A DNA stretch of 14,456 nt, taken from contig WELB01000036.1 in assembly GCA_009602725.1 (NCBI GenBank), positions 779,596 through 794,051 on the forward strand, given 5' to 3'. Position 1 is the first letter of the stretch; each line of letters starts with the position of its first letter. The DNA is from Spirogloea muscicola (taxonomy: Eukaryota > Streptophyta > Zygnematophyceae > Spirogloeales > Spirogloeaceae). The position numbers and the translations under genes were made by a program. The notes below the pieces were generated by a model, which worked only from the letters and a program-made list of their open reading frames with translations, had not been told where the DNA came from and did no database searches. Shown piece by piece: positions 1 through 8,385 of the stretch.

Positions 1-33
1 TGGCTCTTCATCAACGTGCAGGGCGCGCTCTAA
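1..33 (+). CDS. Possible C-terminal end of a gene entering from the left
   Basis: Frame 1 reads WLFINVQGAL and then TAA at 31-33. The peptide looks protein-like, and no other frame is open across this edge in a more convincing way. Ten codons are too few to name a family or prove coding. Sequence to the left of the window would decide it. Confidence 0.25.
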   Translation, partial: WLFINVQGAL

Positions 34-99
34 GTCAGGCCTCCGGCTTTCGTGGCGGCGCTCCAGCTCCCCAAGTTAGCTTGTCAGATTTGTTTGTGC

Positions 100-260
100 T
101 CACCCGTGGGTACTAATGTCATCTTAGGTACCTTAGATTAGGTCTCCGTATTATGTAGCATTATTTAGTCTGCACTCGACTCTGCCTGAACAATGTATTG
201 GCTTGAATTGGCCTCCCTTTCAATTCATGCGCCCCGCGCGCCTTCTCTCTCTTTGAGCTG
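100..260 (+). repeat. Dispersed repeat copy R1 (3'-truncated)
   Basis: The block GTGGGTACTAATGTCA near 106-121 recurs on the minus strand at about 4109-4094 (copy R3). The stretch 164-250 is repeated without mismatch that I can see at 3409-3495 (copy R2), including a CT-rich run. After about 254 the sequence leaves the consensus, just before the palindromic GGGCTGG/CCAGCCC end that R2 and R3 carry. There is no coding potential. It is probably a short non-autonomous mobile element; the class is unknown. Confidence 0.7.
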
Positions 261-287
261 GCCTTAAGCGAACATCGCATCAATTAG

Positions 288-596
288 ATGAGCATCTCCT
301 GGCAGACACTTGTCAGTGCTTTTGCGCTGGCCATCCTCAGCACCTCTGTGTGTGGACCTGCTCTTGGCCGGCCAGTGGTAAGTCGAATATCTCTCGAGCA
401 GGGCTCGTGTTTCGGCAATGTCAAAGCCAGCAACATCAGCCGCCTGCCTGGCGAGGTGGCCACTAAGACCCAGGTTCTACTACGCACCACTGTGATGCAA
501 GTGTATAGGCACGACCTTCGGAACAGTAATGTGCATCAACCTTCAGATGCAAGGATGCAAGTAAAACAGGTCTTCACACGAGCAGACAAGCCCTGA
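288..596 (+). CDS. Candidate small secreted protein, weak
   Basis: An ATG at 288 opens a 102-codon frame ending at 596. The N-terminus has the look of a signal peptide: a short polar start, a hydrophobic core at about residues 8-22 (LVSAFALAILSTSVC), then a small-residue stretch (GPALG) that could be a cleavage site. The remainder has no motif I know. A good consensus donor (GTAAGT) sits at 378-383, directly after codon 30, so the gene may be spliced and the second part of this frame may be intron. The frame lies 34 bases after repeat R1 and would run tail-to-tail with the EF-hand gene. It may be a chance ORF; no family is recognised. Confidence 0.25.
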   Translation: MSISWQTLVSAFALAILSTSVCGPALGRPVVSRISLEQGSCFGNVKASNISRLPGEVATKTQVLLRTTVMQVYRHDLRNSNVHQPSDARMQVKQVFTRADKP

Positions 597-995
597 AGGA
601 CGCAGTCATACAAAGCTCATGGAGCGCACAAGTCTCTGAGCCTGTACTAATTCTTACTCTCTATTGCTGCTCTGTGATAATCAATCTGCCGTAATGACAT
701 CTTACAAAGTTTGAGCTATCGAGGTACTGCCACCCTGCCATTACAACGACTAGAATCTTGCAATGTCAAGCTTCTGAAAGAGGCTATGACCACCATTGCT
801 CACTCGAGTTGGCAATTCAAAGGTCGGCTGTACAAAGCACAACAAAAACATTGAGGTTTCAAGTTCTCAATGGATGTGCGCACACACGAAAGAAATAAAG
901 AAGGCATTTGACATTGACCTTAGTCATCATCTCGAGGTATTCTTTCCATCACCTCTGTGCAGAGCTGATCTTAGCCTATTCAAAGATGCAACTGT
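597..995. other. Intergenic region, presumed 3' UTR of the EF-hand gene
   Basis: I see no convincing coding sequence here. On the minus strand this is downstream of the EF-hand stop codon. Two TGTAA pentamers occur on the minus strand, at 745-741 and 706-702, about 250-290 bases after the stop. UGUAA is the usual poly(A) signal in chlorophyte green algae, so these are plausible cleavage signals, but a pentamer is weak evidence. Confidence 0.35.
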
Positions 996-3196
996 TTACC
1001 GAACGGTAATCTGCGTCTCAATGATGATGGGATTCTGCTCCAGCTCATCTGCCAAGCTCTTGAGAAGGGACTTGGCCAGGATGGCAAACTCGTCCTTGTC
1101 AACTATGCCATTATGGTCATAGTCAGCGGCATCAAAGACTTTGCCAAAAACGATCTCCTGCTCTGCCTGCGATGTCTCCGGAGGGAGACCGAAGCTGAGC
1201 CCCAGGGTCTTGAAAGCCGTGACAATCTCACCCTTGCTCAGCTTCTCGTCCTTGTCAAGGTCCCACTCCTCGAACATTTTCGTAGTAGACTCCAAGAGCA
1301 ACTCCTCGTTGTTCAGCACCTTTCAACACGACAACAAGACTTAGATGTAGATGCAAGTGCGCAAGCAGCACATAAATAGCAGGGCTTGATGACTGTTCAC
1401 AATGCAGAGGACTGTTGAGAAACATCTGTCCAGGGAATTCTTGGAATGTGTGCGCTGCTGATGATAGTAACACAGTCATAGAGTCAAGCGCCCGACTATT
1501 TCATGCCTCACCTTCCTCAGGCGAGCCCCGTTCAGGACTTTGACATCGTGCGCCATCACAATAGGTCTCTCTGCCAGGGAACTGGCCATGTCAGTCAGCG
1601 TGTCTTGGAGCAGCTTGGCAAACTCTGCCTGCCCGAGCTCCCCCTCCCCGTGACCGTACTTCTGAATGACACCATCAATGAGCTCATCTGCTTCAGGTGT
1701 TGCTGCAAGCACAGAGTGGAGCCACAGGCAACTCCTCGTCAGCTGCTCAGCATCTCTCTAGTCCTCCTCAATGCACCGCATCTGCAAAATTATCTTTCAA
1801 CAAAACACACTCATGAGACATTCAGTCAAATTCTCGTGCAGAAGAATCAATTCAAGAAACTTTCTTTTGGATATTCGGGTGCTTCAGACCTCACACTGCT
1901 CCTTACATTTTCCACTTAATTTGTTTATCAGTATGCCCTATATGTGCTTGTGTGATGAAGAGGCTAAGAGAAAGGGAGCTGCTATGTTCCATTGAGAGTT
2001 GCTGTCATCAGCCTATTCACCTCCGATCGGAGGCACCCCAGCAGACAATCCCAGCTTGGTGAAGGCATTCTTCAGCTCGCTCTTTGATATCTTCCCACTG
2101 TTGTCAGCATCCAGCTCAGCGAAGACGCTCTCTGCCAGCATCGCAAACTCGTCCTCGTCGTCCAGAAGGCTGTTCAGTTGGGAGCCATCCAGCACGGCAA
2201 GCATAACGGGGTCCTCTGCGCAACGGGCTCAAGTCGTCAGCACAGTGAAGTGCCACCAACAGGGCTTCCTTGTAGATAGACTCTGGTCTGCAAGCCTTCG
2301 AGTCATTACCAAGCCACACATGATAACCGATGGAGACAGCAGACCAGTAAGCAAATACCCAGATGTCTACCGACCTCTTACGACTTCCATACCATCCAGA
2401 CTTAACATGTGAAGGAAAGCACAGCATGCGTACCCTCCAGCCCGTCGGCAATGCCGAGGAGGATCTCCCTGTTGAATGCAGCAAACTCCTCTTTGGTGAC
2501 CTCCTCCTTGTCGTCCTTGGCGAAGGCCGCCTCAAAGACCATGTCAATCAGCTTATCAGCTTCCTCCTTCGTGCCTGAGCACGGCACCTCACATTGCAAG
2601 TCCACAGTTCAGTGCTCGCAGCGTCAGTGAGCCGCAGATACCCTCGTGCTAGTCTCAGATGACTTGAAGTCCTGTATTGCTTGCATTGTCATTCCACCAT
2701 GAACTGGCGAAAGTGAGGCGCCTTGCAGATTTTGCAACAGCTCAGCTGTTACAGAAACATCATGCAGCCCGACAGGACTTGGGCAAATTCGTTCTCTTAG
2801 AATGAGCAAAGAGTGAGCTCCTGTTTGCACGCCGGCGACAAGGCCTCGTTAGGTACCACCGCAGAGGGCCTGCAGCAATTGCAGAGGCGCCGGCACACCT
2901 GGCGGCGGAATGCCGAGGGCGGGCCCGAGCGCCAGCAGCGCGGGCTTGAGCTCCGCCTTGGAGAGCCTGCCGTTGCCGTTGGCGTCCAGCTCGGCGAACT
3001 TGGCGTCCACGAAGGCGGCGAAGGCCGCATCGTCGCCGACGAGCGCGCGGATCTTGGAGCCGTCCAGCGTCGCCGCTGCCGCCGCCGCCGCGGCCGCCGC
3101 CGCCGACGACGCCGGCGGCTCCTCGTCGGCCGCCTTTGGACCCGCCTCCGCCGCCGCCGCCACCGCGGGCTCCGCTGCGGGCGCGGGTTCCGCCAT
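996..3196 (-). CDS. Six-EF-hand calcium-binding protein, three tandem modules, five exons
   Basis: The exons in coding order are 3196-2899, 2574-2434, 2215-2021, 1702-1512 and 1319-996, totalling 1149 nt (382 residues plus TAA). All joins keep frame at GT-AG borders; the last acceptor is AAAG rather than a pyrimidine-AG. The ATG at 3196 sits in a GCCATGG-type context and is followed by an Ala/Pro-rich leader (residues 1-43, with an 11-Ala run). Three modules follow, starting at residues 44, 154 and 276, each beginning LDGS, LDGS or LNGA and carrying an EF-hand pair. The loops at 71-82, 182-193, 295-306 and 341-352 keep the acidic ligands and the final Glu (loop 295-306 has Glu at its Gly position). 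The second loops of modules 1 and 2 (about 118-129 and 227-238) are degenerate. The order and size match plant EF-hand proteins such as the Arabidopsis At4g38810 type (from memory). It is probably a soluble Ca2+ sensor; I see no transmembrane segment, and its partner is unknown. Confidence 0.9.
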
Positions 3197-3408
3197 GGCG
3201 CCGCGGCCGCAGCTTCGCCGCGGGGGGGAAAGGAGGAGGCTTGTATCGAGTGATGGGGGGTGGTGGCACACCTTCTGGGTTGCTTACATGGCTTTTTCGG
3301 TAGCCCCCATTTAATCGTCGATACTCGCGCTCTGACGCCACGGTAGCCGCCTCTTGGTTGGGCTACATGGCTTTGGAGCTTCTTGTGGGAGTGCTTACCT
3401 TCTTTCAC
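3197..3408. promoter_or_regulatory. Upstream region of the EF-hand gene (minus strand)
   Basis: This is the presumed 5' UTR and promoter of the minus-strand EF-hand gene. No TATA box is evident. A weak direct repeat links about 3300-3342 with about 3606-3648; both contain GGTAGCCCC followed by ATCG and ACTCGCG. The repeated element R2 starts at 3409, so the unique promoter space is short. Confidence 0.3.
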
Positions 3409-3580
3409 TTTAGTCTGCACTCGACTCTGCCTGAACAATGTATTGGCTTGAATTGGCCTCCCTTTCAATTCATGCGCCCCGCGCGCCTTCTCTCTCTCTT
3501 TCAGCACTTTCTTACCTTCGCACTCCGGCTCCTTCAGACCTTGTCCATTCCTTTGGGCTGGCCTTTCCCAGCCACCAGTG
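3409..3580 (+). repeat. Dispersed repeat copy R2 with palindromic end
   Basis: Positions 3409-3495 repeat 164-250. The copy continues through a CT-rich run, then CCTTGTCCATTCCTTTGGGC and an inverted pair GGGCTGG (3555-3561) with CCAGCC (3569-3574). The block 3515-3570 also recurs on the minus strand at about 12235-12176. It is non-coding and probably part of a non-autonomous mobile element. Confidence 0.75.
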
Positions 3581-3884
3581 CGTCTGGCCGCGCTTCCTTA
3601 CCTATGGGTAGCCCCAAATCAATCGCCAAACTCGCGTCCAGACGATCCCGTTTCTTTGGCCCCTGACGGCCCCACCGTTTCTCCTCCACCTCCCACTCCC
3701 AACCCCAATGACGTCAGCGTCAAGCCACCTCAGCGTCCACGGAAGCAGCTCCTGTAGCTAGCCCGACCCTAGCAATTTGCAACCACCTCTAGCTAGTCCT
3801 CCGTTCAATGCATCCGGGATGAAGTCGCTGACACGGCACCTCTTCTCTAAGGGCGAGCACTTTCTTCCTTTACTGACCCATGCT
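3581..3884. other. Non-coding spacer between repeats
   Basis: I see no gene here. Part of it (3606-3648) weakly resembles 3300-3342, upstream of the EF-hand gene. A stretch at about 3837-3870 (CTCTAAGGGCGAGCACTTTC) matches the outer tail of the palindromic repeat family found again near 12600, 13070 and 13590. Confidence 0.4.
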
Positions 3885-4110
3885 CCAAAGAAAGTGGCTC
3901 TCGTGAAGGGGGCAAGGGTTGGGAACAGCCAGCCCGAGAAGGTTGCAAGGTCCGAAGGGGAAAGGGTAGAGAAGAGAGAGAAGGCGCACACTGCGCATGT
4001 AGTGAAAGGGTGGCCAATTTAAGCCGAAATACTTTCAGGCAAAAGCTAGTGCAAAAAGTCGGGCTAATTCTAGGGTGACCAAGGTAAAAATGTGACATTA
4101 GTACCCACAC
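3885..4110 (-). repeat. Dispersed repeat copy R3 (minus strand)
   Basis: Read on the minus strand it runs from GTGGGTACTAATGTCA (about 4109-4094) through the ATTGGC-CCCTTTCA-ATGCGC block and a CT-rich run to GGGCTGG (3935-3929) paired with CCAACCC (3922-3916). That is the same order as R1 and R2. It is the longest copy in the window and suggests a unit of about 225-250 bp. Confidence 0.7.
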
Positions 4111-4134
4111 ACCCAGAGAAGTTGTTCTTCTAAA

Positions 4135-4190
4135 GAGGGCGATGGCCGTGAAAGGCCAGCCCATGAGGATTGGACAAGGTCCAACAGAAT
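4135..4190 (-). repeat. Partial repeat copy, palindromic module
   Basis: The minus strand reads GGACCTTGTCCAATCCTC followed by GGGCTGGCC and a short GGCC return, matching the 3' third of R2. Only the end module is present. Confidence 0.6.
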
Positions 4191-5749
4191 CAGAAAGCGT
4201 GCATTTTACAGAACTACGCAAGTGGACACTATGAATGGGTGCTCGGTATACCTAGTCAACGGCCGCAAGTTGGAATATCTAGCAGCTGGAACAAGGTTGC
4301 CACGCCGAAACACTGGGGCGGCAGCCCCCAGATTGAATGCCTGTATACGCTGGAGCGAGATGAAGAGGTTTACATAGTACACCTGAAGACGGGCTGCTCG
4401 CGCTGCTGCCCTTGACGCTTGCTGAATGGCAGGAGTCATTTCTGCTGAACCACCTTCCTGCCATTATTTGGCGGTCCGTGCTTCGATTTGAGCGTGGCTC
4501 TCAGCTAGCCCGAGGTGAAAGTACGTCATAGCAGAGTGATCACAGCCGTGGAGGCCATTTGCCAATGCGGACTTTGACCTGTCAGGCTCCCTGCTCTATC
4601 AGCAACTTGCAATACTGCTGCGACTGGCACGCAGCAAAACGCACGGACGTTGACTGGTGCAGAGCGGGCTAGCAACCAACTCCAGTGTCAACAGCTAGTC
4701 CTCTGCTCTATCCAGCTTTCCGGCAGAGAGCGGGTACTCACCTTGCTTGTCCTACCTGCCCCTAATATTTAGGGCCTATTGAGTCCGTCAAAGCAGCAGC
4801 CAATCTGGAGTGTGCGTCCTTCGTGCCCTCTTCGCATGCCAATGCCTGCCCTCTGTATTGCAGCTGGCTGCTCACAGTCACCGCCTCTTGAGGCAGTCCC
4901 ATCCTGTTGCTGCCAGTTGAGGGTGTGAATTCTCGTTGCGCTGGCCCTCGTTCCGCACTCTGCCATTCTACGCACCTGTATCAGAGCTCAGCAGCTCCGA
5001 CACGTGGGCAAGATCCACCATCGTGTGACAGCTAAGGGGATTGAAGTCCTTCAAAGGTATGCTTCCTCTGCTTCAAGTTGGCGACGCATGCCACTTACTG
5101 TGACGCAAGCGGCCCCTCGCCTAAGTACGACAATGTCCACAATGTTGTGGGGGCTACGGCTCGCAGTACATCCGACAACGTCAACCCGGCCTGTGATGTG
5201 CCAGCCCCGTGTTGAGGGGCATTCAGGTACTTATATGGCCACCTCGTGTCATGGAGCAGGTCGTGCGTGGCCGTGCGCTCCCCGAGCTACGCAAATGTAA
5301 CAAGCATGTGCGCGTCAGGTTCGTCTTTGCACGCTTGCCTTTGAACTGCTTTGTCAAAGGTGTGCAGAAGGAGACCGGCTGCGTGGCCGTCTGCAGAAGG
5401 GAGAATCAGGGATGCGCATAGAACAAGGAATGCCCCAGAATGCCCCACTTGCGAGTGCAGTGGCCCTACAGTCTCAGCGTTTGCCGCAATCACAGCTCTC
5501 CAGGAAATGGTGGCCTTCCCGGCTCCTGTAACATAAAAGGCCGCCTCGAGGGCGACAGACCTGCCCCGACCTGTGATGAAGCAGGCGCAGAGTCTCGTAA
5601 GTGAGCCCGCCGTCACTTAGTAGCCACCGCGTCCATGGTGTTTGGAGGGTTCTCAGTCAGCGTAGCTCAGAAGACCACAGCGAGCGGGTGGAAACGTCGG
5701 CGGTGAGACGGCGCGGGTAGCGACGAGGTGGATCGACGACGTGCTTTTA
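4191..5749. other. Long stretch without a convincing gene
   Basis: Short open frames exist on both strands, but none has an ATG, splice context and recognisable domain together. The most protein-like is a plus-strand frame at about 4200-4415, including NYASGHYEWVLG and a Cys-rich end (CSRCCP). It lacks an ATG and could be a stray exon or relic. A minus-strand frame starting at 4439 (MTPAIQQASRAAARAARLQ) runs up to a possible GTGTAC donor. I assign no function. Confidence 0.4.
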
Positions 5750-6340
5750 GCAATGGCATAAGAGCCTCTTGGCAGCTGGCCACGCCGCTACCTTTCCCCA
5801 CCGTAAACACCACGTGCTGCGCTGCTCGCTGGCGGACTCATGCGGCCGTTCTATCAGCAAGCTGACAGTGGCAGAGGCAGTAGCGAAGGTGGCATTGGCG
5901 GCAGCTACTGCCAGAGCCCTAAAATCTTTAATCCATTGCCTCGAATTTGAACAGCAAGAGGTCAGGCTCAGCCGGCGAGCGGCGACCTCACGCCCAGGCG
6001 GCGTGGCGCTCAGCACGTCGGAGGTATGCCACCGCCATGGCAGCCTTACTTCTATATTGTTAGGCGTCATAGCTGCTATGGCTCAAGAACAAGATCAAGC
6101 AGATTGTTGGCTTACGAGCCAGCTGCAGGCCGCGCCTCGTTGCGGGTGCAGCTTCGTTGGCGCCGCGGCGCCAAGGGCCGGACATCCGACGGTCTTGAGC
6201 CGCGCAGGGCGGTCCGATCGATCCGAAGCGATCTAGTTCGACGCGGGAAGGCGGGCCGTTGCGGCGCTTGCGTGGCGCTTGCGTGGCGCACGTGAGGGCA
6301 GCTTTTTGCGCGGGAAGCGAGACCGTTGTCGGTCTAGCCG
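5750..6340. other. Region upstream of the LBD-like gene, no clear gene
   Basis: An open plus-strand frame covers about 5769-6236. Its part near 5850-5960 is helix-like (LTVAEAVAKVALAAATARAL) and ends at a possible donor (CAAGAG followed by GTCAGG), so a small exon cannot be excluded. The opposite strand is also open, which argues for GC-driven chance. Positions 6261-6294 contain a tandem GGCGCTTGCGT doublet followed by CACGTG (6289-6294). Confidence 0.3.
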
Positions 6341-6350
6341 CTCAAAGTTC

Positions 6351-6440
6351 GCCACGTGGAGGAGGCGTGGTCCCCCCCGCACGCGAGATGGCGCGACCGC
6401 GTCGGAGCCCAACTCCCCCTCCCTCCACCCCCCCCTCCCG
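6351..6440 (+). repeat. 90-bp direct duplication, copy 1
   Basis: This is matched at 6711-6800, exactly 360 bases further on, with no indel and roughly ten mismatches by eye. Both copies start GCCACGTGGAGG and contain CACGTG (6353-6358), the core of plant G-box elements. It could be duplicated upstream sequence of the LBD-like gene. Confidence 0.75.
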
Positions 6441-6602
6441 CGCCCCCGGCCTCCCTCCTCCTGGCCATGGACATCCATGGGTGTTACGGGGGTCGGTGGT
6501 CCTCGTTACTTTCGCTGCTGGCCTCTCAAGCTGACCAGCGGCGCCGGGAGCAGGGTGCTGCCCTTCCCGGTGGCTCGGTGCCTTTGGGTCTGGTGTCCTG
6601 CT

Positions 6603-6703
6603 ACCGTATGCGACTGTCTATGTCCCTGCAGCGCTCCCAAGCGCTTGCTTTGCACCGCCGCGCTGGTCGCGCCCTTGCAGCAGCCTCTGGCTTGCGCAGC
6701 GGG
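6603..6703 (+). repeat. Fragment of a dispersed coding-like repeat (RMRL fragment)
   Basis: The plus strand reads RMRLSMSLQRS, then ALHRRAGRALAAASG. The same peptide signature appears on the minus strand at 13345-13250 (RMRLAVSLQRS, ALHLRAGRALAAASG), partly at 12930-12896 (RMRLAVSLQQ), and as near-identical DNA at 10478-10434. It is probably a piece of a mobile element or a repeated exon. The identity is unknown. Confidence 0.5.
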
Positions 6704-6710
6704 NTACCTC

Positions 6711-6800
6711 GCCACGTGGAGGCAGCGTGGTCCCCACCGCACGCGAAATGGCGCGACGGCGTCGGAGGCACCCCCCCCCTCCCTCCACCCCAACCCCCCT
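6711..6800 (+). repeat. 90-bp direct duplication, copy 2
   Basis: This is the second copy of 6351-6440. It begins seven bases after the single undetermined base at 6704. It contains CACGTG at 6713-6718 and leads into C-rich, proline-coding sequence before the chosen start of the LBD-like gene. Confidence 0.75.
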
Positions 6801-6958
6801 CTCCCCCCCCTACCGGTCCCCCCACCTCCTCTGATTCCCCTCCCTCCTCTGCTCGGGACCACCACACAGCCGCATCGCCATCCCCAGCGCCTGACCAGCC
6901 AGCGCCTCCGCCGCCGCCGTTGGTCGTGGGAGCCGCTCCTCCCGCAGCCCGCCCCGCC

Positions 6959-8016
6959 ATGGGCCGGTCCAGGCTGGGCCTCCCTCCCACGCCAACCGCT
7001 GCTCCGCTCGCGGGCCGCCAGGCCAGGACCTGCGGCGGCGCCACCCCGCTGCCGAGCCCGCCAGCGGGCGAGGGCAAGCGCAAGCGCAGCCGCTCGCCGC
7101 CGCGGGCCCTGGCCAAGGGGCGCAGCTGCGGCCGCTGCCGCCATTTCAAGAAGTCATGCAACACCGTGCATCCGGCCACTGGCGCCGAGACGGCTGGCTG
7201 CCCGCTGGCGAGCCTGTTTCCTGTGGAGCACAATAGCGCCGGCGAGGCCGTTTTCGTGGACATCCACGAGGCCTTCGGGGCGAAGCAGCTGACAAAGATG
7301 CTTCTGCTCGGCGGCTCCCACCAAGACAAACTTCAAATGGTCGACAGGTCTGAGACCGGCCGCCGCTGCAGCCCGCTGCATCTGCTGCGTTCCGATCGCC
7401 GGCCTCTGCTGCCGCTGACTGTAGGCAAAAACTCTGCCTCTGACGTAACACACTCATCGCGACCTGCAGCCTTCTCGATGATGCGAGGCTCCTAAAGGTG
7501 GAGCACTTCAGTGGCATCATGACCGCCGTGGAGGCCGCCGAGCGTCGCCTCGCCGGGCTCACGGCCGAGAATCTGACGCTGCTGCAGCGCCTCGTGGAGG
7601 CGATCGGACCCGAGGCCGCCGCTGCCGCTGCTGTGGCGATGCCGGCAGCGGCGTCCCTCCAATCCGGGCAGGAGGCGGTTCTCGAGCCGTCATACCGCGG
7701 CGAGGATGCTAGCAAGCTAATTGAGGCGGCCCTCCCAGCCGGGCAGGGCGCCCTCCCCCTTGTTGTCAACTCGATTAATTTTGGCGTGGCGGTGCCAACA
7801 GTGGCGGCCCTCACAGGCGGACAGGAGGCATTCCCTACGCTGTTATATGGCGAGGAGGGCGTTGACCTCGCCGTCTTCGACTTTCCCCAACCGTCGCATT
7901 GTGGCGGGTGGGACTCACCTAAGAGTCCGCTCATAGCCGACTTCGACCACATCGACTTCAGTCTCCTTGATGAGATGGAGGCCGTCATTCTTGGCAATGC
8001 CGCTCTTTGTAGGTAG
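6959..8016 (+). CDS. LBD (LOB-domain)-like transcription factor, two exons
   Basis: The exons are 6959-7347 and 7470-8016 (936 nt, 311 residues, TAG). The 122-bp GT-AG intron is phase 2, and its 3' part and acceptor recur in the relic copies downstream. The protein has a Pro/Arg-rich start, an NLS-like basic stretch (40-49, KRKRSRSPPR), then a LOB-type C-block: C57-x2-C60-x6-C67-x13-C81, continuing CPLASLFPVE like plant CxFAPYFPPE. A GAS block follows (99-115, FVDIHEAFGAKQLTKML, compare plant FANVHKVFGAS). The region 121-140 aligns with plant HQREDAVNSLVYEAEAR, then comes a Leu-rich helix (about 145-175), an Ala/Gln-rich linker with repeated GQEA, and an acidic tail (283-300, with DFDHIDFSLLDEM) that could activate transcription. 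Known LOB domains have C-x3-C as the last spacing, so the 13-residue spacer is unusual. It is presumably a nuclear DNA-binding protein. The ATG at 6959 has good context; the frame stays open upstream, so a longer form (ATG at 6467) is possible. Confidence 0.75.
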
Positions 8017-8037
8017 TGACGAGCGGTAGGGTAGGAG

Positions 8038-8385
8038 GAGGGCTGAACATGTCCTCCTCAGACATGATTTGCTGTCAGGATAGGTCAACATTTGGTCCAG
8101 TTGTCCTCTGTCAATTCTTTTCGGGCTGGCTTTTCACAGCCCTTGCCCACTTTGGGAGAACCTCTCTCTCTGACCTGCTCTTAACTCTCTCGAGAGCCTT
8201 CTGCTAATCGGACTTGGTCCATGAGTAAGCTAATACCTGCCTCCAGCAACTCAACTGATCAAGCTTCCAGCAACAAAAACCAGTTGTGACCTTGTGGTAC
8301 ACTTGCGAACAACAGCAAGCAAATAAGCAAGCTGGACATTTGGCAAATAATCATTCCTTTAGAGTCTGCTTGCTGTTGGCGTTAC
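8038..8385 (+). repeat. Inverted repeat, left arm (3' flank of the LBD-like gene)
   Basis: This is matched in inverted orientation at 12178-11822. Landmarks in both are GGGCTGAACATGTCCTCC, CTGTCAGGATAGGT, GTCAATTCTTTTCGGGCTGG, CTCGAGAG, GACTTGGTC, AAGCTTG/CAAGCTT and GTGTACCAC/GTGGTACAC. It contains one palindromic repeat module at 8101-8160. It is non-coding. Confidence 0.85.
8101..8160 (+). repeat. Palindromic repeat module inside the left arm
   Basis: GTCAATTCTTTTCGGGCTGG, a short loop, CAGCCC (8137-8142), then TTGCCCACTTTGGGAG. The inverted mate at 12102-12050 is almost identical, as expected for a duplicated arm. Confidence 0.75.

Noticed and set aside
2760-3507. Several open frames over exon 1 of the EF-hand gene, both strands
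   Set aside because: All are Arg- or Ala-rich shadows of GCC-repeat DNA; only the frame starting at 3196 splices into EF-hand exons.
5004-5616. Open frames on both strands near 5004-5616
   Set aside because: No ATG with splice support, no domain, and both strands are open; treated as chance.
6289-6718. Three CACGTG hexamers as a proven G-box promoter
   Set aside because: Two of the three come from the 90-bp duplication, and CACGTG also occurs at 5001 and 5811 with no gene nearby; they are noted only as possible sites.
7127-7202. Fungal Zn2Cys6 cluster in the LBD-like protein
   Set aside because: The first half fits C-x2-C-x6-C, but the second half lacks the C-x2-C pattern, and what follows matches a LOB GAS block instead.
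7146-7997. 283-codon open frame antisense to the LBD-like gene
   Set aside because: It runs through the intron and both exons of the plus-strand gene and has biased Ser/Arg/Ala composition without a domain.
8101-8160. Palindromic modules as bacterial-type terminators or CRISPR repeats
   Set aside because: The context is a spliced eukaryotic genome, spacing is irregular, orientation varies and there are no regular spacers.
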